From Actinomycetes bacterium (lineage in GTDB: Bacteria; Actinomycetota; Actinomycetes; Propionibacteriales; Propionibacteriaceae), in the NCBI GenBank assembly GCA_023412435.1, contig JAEYNS010000100.1, positions 1 to 6,584 of the forward strand: 6,584 bases of DNA. Reading direction: 5' to 3'. The notes below the pieces were generated by a model. The model searched no databases, had not been told where the DNA came from, and worked only from the letters and a program-made list of their open reading frames with translations. This document shows positions 6,115-6,584 of the stretch, one piece after another. A program made the translations under genes and the position numbers. The number at the start of each line of letters is the position of its first letter. Positions within the stretch are counted from its first letter, which is position 1.

Positions 6115-6486
6115 TCAGCCGGGCTGCTGGGCGCGCAGCAGGTCGCGGATCTCGGTGAGCAGCTGCTCCGTGGTGGGCGCCGCCACCTCGACCGCCCCCT
6201 CGTCCGGGTGGCGGAGGTTCCGCAGCGTCTCCAGCGGCCTGAGGATCGCGAAGTAGATGATGGCGGCGACGATCACGAAGGCGACCACGGCGTTGATGAA
6301 CGGGCCGATCAGGATCGGCCCGAGCTGGGCGCTGCTGAAGTCGGGCTGGCCGCCCAGCAGACCGATCGTGTCCAGGATGACCTGGGTGAACGTGCTCACC
6401 ACCGTGCCGAACGCGCCGCCGATGATGACGGCGACCGCCAGGTCGATCAGGTTGCCGCGCATCAGGAAGTCCTTGAAGCCCTTCAT
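6115..6486 (-). CDS. mscL: Large-conductance mechanosensitive channel MscL
   Basis: A 123-residue inner-membrane channel that opens under membrane tension and releases solutes on hypo-osmotic shock; known members are homopentamers. The N-terminal signature KGFKDFLMRGNLIDLAVAVIIGGAF (2-26, shown here for the key residues G11, N12, D15, G23) is intact. TM1 is about 14-42 and lines the pore; a short periplasmic loop (45-61) follows; TM2 is about 62-82. The cytoplasmic tail ends with the conserved helix LLTEIRDLLR. The loop and tail are short, so the protein is at the small end for actinobacteria (about 130-150). ATG at 6486 has GAGGAG at 6491-6496, four bases upstream. Possible -10 box TAGACT at 6515-6520 (minus strand) without a good -35, so it may instead be transcribed with the gene upstream. 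Confidence 0.97.
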   Translation of the reverse strand: MKGFKDFLMRGNLIDLAVAVIIGGAFGTVVSTFTQVILDTIGLLGGQPDFSSAQLGPILIGPFINAVVAFVIVAAIIYFAILRPLETLRNLRHPDEGAVEVAAPTTEQLLTEIRDLLRAQQPG

Positions 6487-6514
6487 GGGTCTCCTCTCGG
6501 GCCGGGGAGTGGTC

Positions 6515-6520
6515 AGTCTA
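6515..6520 (-). promoter_or_regulatory. Possible -10 box for mscL
   Basis: TAGACT on the minus strand fits TAnnnT, in the 47-bp gap between mscL and the gene upstream. No recognisable -35 box lies 16-18 bases before it, so confidence is low; TGATCA at 6531-6536 overlaps the upstream stop codon and is probably chance. Confidence 0.2.
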
Positions 6521-6533
6521 GGCAGGGCGGTGA

Positions 6534-6584
6534 TCAGCGCAGGGCGAAGGCCACCGGCGCTATCGCAGCGGCGGAGACCACCGC
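6534..6584 (-). CDS. C-terminal end of an unidentified protein
   Basis: On the minus strand the sequence from the right edge reads AVVSAAAIAPVAFALR and then TGA (6536-6534). The 16 residues are hydrophobic and Ala-rich, as at the end of a membrane or secreted protein. Same strand as mscL and 47 bp upstream of it, so perhaps one operon. Genes for SAF-domain or other envelope proteins are often found before mscL in actinobacteria, but 16 residues cannot identify this one. The frame is the only one here ending in a plausible way; it could still be chance. Confidence 0.4.
   Translation of the reverse strand, partial: AVVSAAAIAPVAFALR

Overview
The window is high-GC DNA with strongly GC-biased third codon positions and GTG starts. 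Some promoters appear to place the start codon at or next to the transcription start (leaderless). Gene content fits an actinomycete: a Ski2-like helicase with a long actinobacterial-type C-terminal region, a UDPGP-family uridylyltransferase and MscL. I cannot name the genus. No rRNA, tRNA, insertion sequence, CRISPR array or phage gene was seen; this looks like chromosomal core and stress-related DNA.

Layout. (1) Positions 1-1455, minus strand: an OsmC/Ohr-like protein, then an ArsR-family repressor, then a START/SRPBCC (AHSA1-like) protein that runs off the left edge. The last two genes overlap by ATGA, so they are translationally coupled. Just upstream of the repressor lies a perfect 16-bp AT-rich palindrome on a good promoter, which suggests autoregulation. 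(2) Positions 1533-4058, plus strand: a complete 841-residue Ski2-like superfamily 2 helicase, divergent from the OsmC-like gene across 77 bp. (3) Positions 4059-4391: a 332-nt-class gap without a convincing gene. It holds a short AT-rich inverted repeat, a possible promoter, and a compact potential RNA fold closed by a 12-bp perfect inverted repeat starting at the predicted transcription start. A second promoter sits directly at the start codon of the next gene. (4) Positions 4392-6109, plus strand: the uridylyltransferase, coupled by an ATGA overlap to a 121-residue protein of unknown function. (5) Positions 6115-6584, minus strand: mscL, convergent with the preceding gene at 5 bp, and upstream of it the last 16 codons of another protein.

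How the parts may work together (inference): peroxide detoxification (OsmC-like), osmotic release (MscL) and UDP-glucose supply all relate to envelope and stress physiology, but nothing shows they form one system. The repressor and SRPBCC gene are the only pair with clear evidence of acting together. The most unusual item is the structured element at 4245-4330, a candidate small RNA or 5' leader that I do not recognise.
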